From DSAD01 sp036825155 (GTDB lineage Bacteria; Desulfobacterota; Desulfomonilia; UBA1062): a stretch of DNA of 5,745 bases. The stretch spans positions 1 to 5,745 of the forward strand of contig DAISYU010000168.1 in NCBI GenBank assembly GCA_036825155.1, given 5' to 3'. The notes under the pieces are model-generated. The model saw nothing but the letters and a program-made list of their open reading frames with translations. It ran no database searches and was not told the DNA's origin. Positions within the stretch are counted from its first letter, which is position 1; each line of letters begins with the position of its first letter. Made by a program: the position numbers and the translations under genes. Below are positions 5,631-5,745 of the stretch, piece by piece.

Positions 5631-5660
5631 CGTGCATCGTCCCCGCAAACATGGTGCACG
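5631..5660. repeat. 10-bp inverted repeat of unknown role near the right edge
   Basis: CGTGCATCGT (5631-5640) can pair with ATGGTGCACG (5651-5660) over ten positions, two of them G-U wobbles in plus-strand RNA, around loop CCCCGCAAAC. The outer six bases are a perfect dyad. TATAAC (5619-5624) just upstream resembles a -10, so the stem could lie in the 5' leader of a gene that begins at or beyond the window edge. Confidence 0.3.
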
Positions 5661-5711
5661 CCAAGCACTGTCTTTCACCGGGCAATGATTATCCCATATT
5701 TTGCATGAGAG

Positions 5712-5745
5712 ATGGAAGAGACCATGTGGGAGCGGCTTCAGCCGA
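5712..5745 (+). CDS. Possible start of a gene running off the right edge
   Basis: ATG at 5712 opens a frame that stays open to the window end, reading METMWERLQP after allowing for a doubled Glu. A second in-frame ATG at 5724 has GGAAGAG (5714-5720) three bases upstream, which is a fair ribosome site. Only about eleven codons are visible, so no product can be named. An ATG at 5705 opens a different frame that is also uninterrupted, so the true frame is uncertain. Confidence 0.2.
   Translation, partial: MEETMWERLQP

Noticed and set aside
1..5745. CRISPR array, insertion sequence or toxin-antitoxin/defence system
   Set aside because: There are no regularly spaced repeats, transposase motifs, terminal inverted repeats or paired small toxin-like genes.

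Overview
The window looks like part of a bacterial chromosome from a Gram-negative lineage, most like Deltaproteobacteria/Desulfobacterota. This is inferred from strong AGGAGG-type ribosome binding sites, a secreted protein with a Gly-rich/Cys/helix/basic C-terminal tail, a patatin-crotonase pair, and a SlyD-like FKBP of the kind common in that group. No gene here fixes the species. The DNA looks moderately GC-rich in genes and AT-rich between them.

Layout, left to right. The left edge (1-84, minus) is a complete tRNA-Leu(CAA). A 244-base spacer follows, with a plausible tRNA promoter, a perfect 6-bp dyad and four TGTAC/GTACA elements. Then comes a plus-strand gene (329-1552) for a stand-alone class II aminoacyl-tRNA-synthetase-like catalytic core, close to the archaeal-type asparagine synthetase (AS-AR) family. 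It converges on a minus-strand gene (1585-2862) for an exported fibronectin-III protein with a C-terminal sorting or anchoring signal. The last codons of that gene form a hairpin that may serve as a shared terminator.

Next is a two-gene minus-strand operon, read right to left: a crotonase-fold enoyl-CoA isomerase-like protein (4158-4883), then a patatin-like lipase (3032-4123) 34 bases downstream. Its promoter has a perfect TATAAT -10, and a 13-bp interrupted inverted repeat spans the -10 and most of the -35. This suggests a repressor operator or an activator site of the spacer-binding type.

Divergent from this operon is a monocistronic SlyD-like FKBP peptidyl-prolyl isomerase (5104-5535). 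It has a perfect 16-bp AT palindrome touching its Shine-Dalgarno sequence. The right edge holds two hairpins and possibly the first codons of another plus-strand gene.

Functionally the window mixes housekeeping (tRNA, proline isomerase), probable amino-acid metabolism (asparagine formation), lipid metabolism (acyl ester hydrolysis plus acyl-CoA double-bond isomerisation) and one surface protein. I see no mobile element, CRISPR array or defence system. The most unusual items are the AS-AR-like enzyme, the C-terminal sorting signal and the operator-like dyad of the lipid operon.
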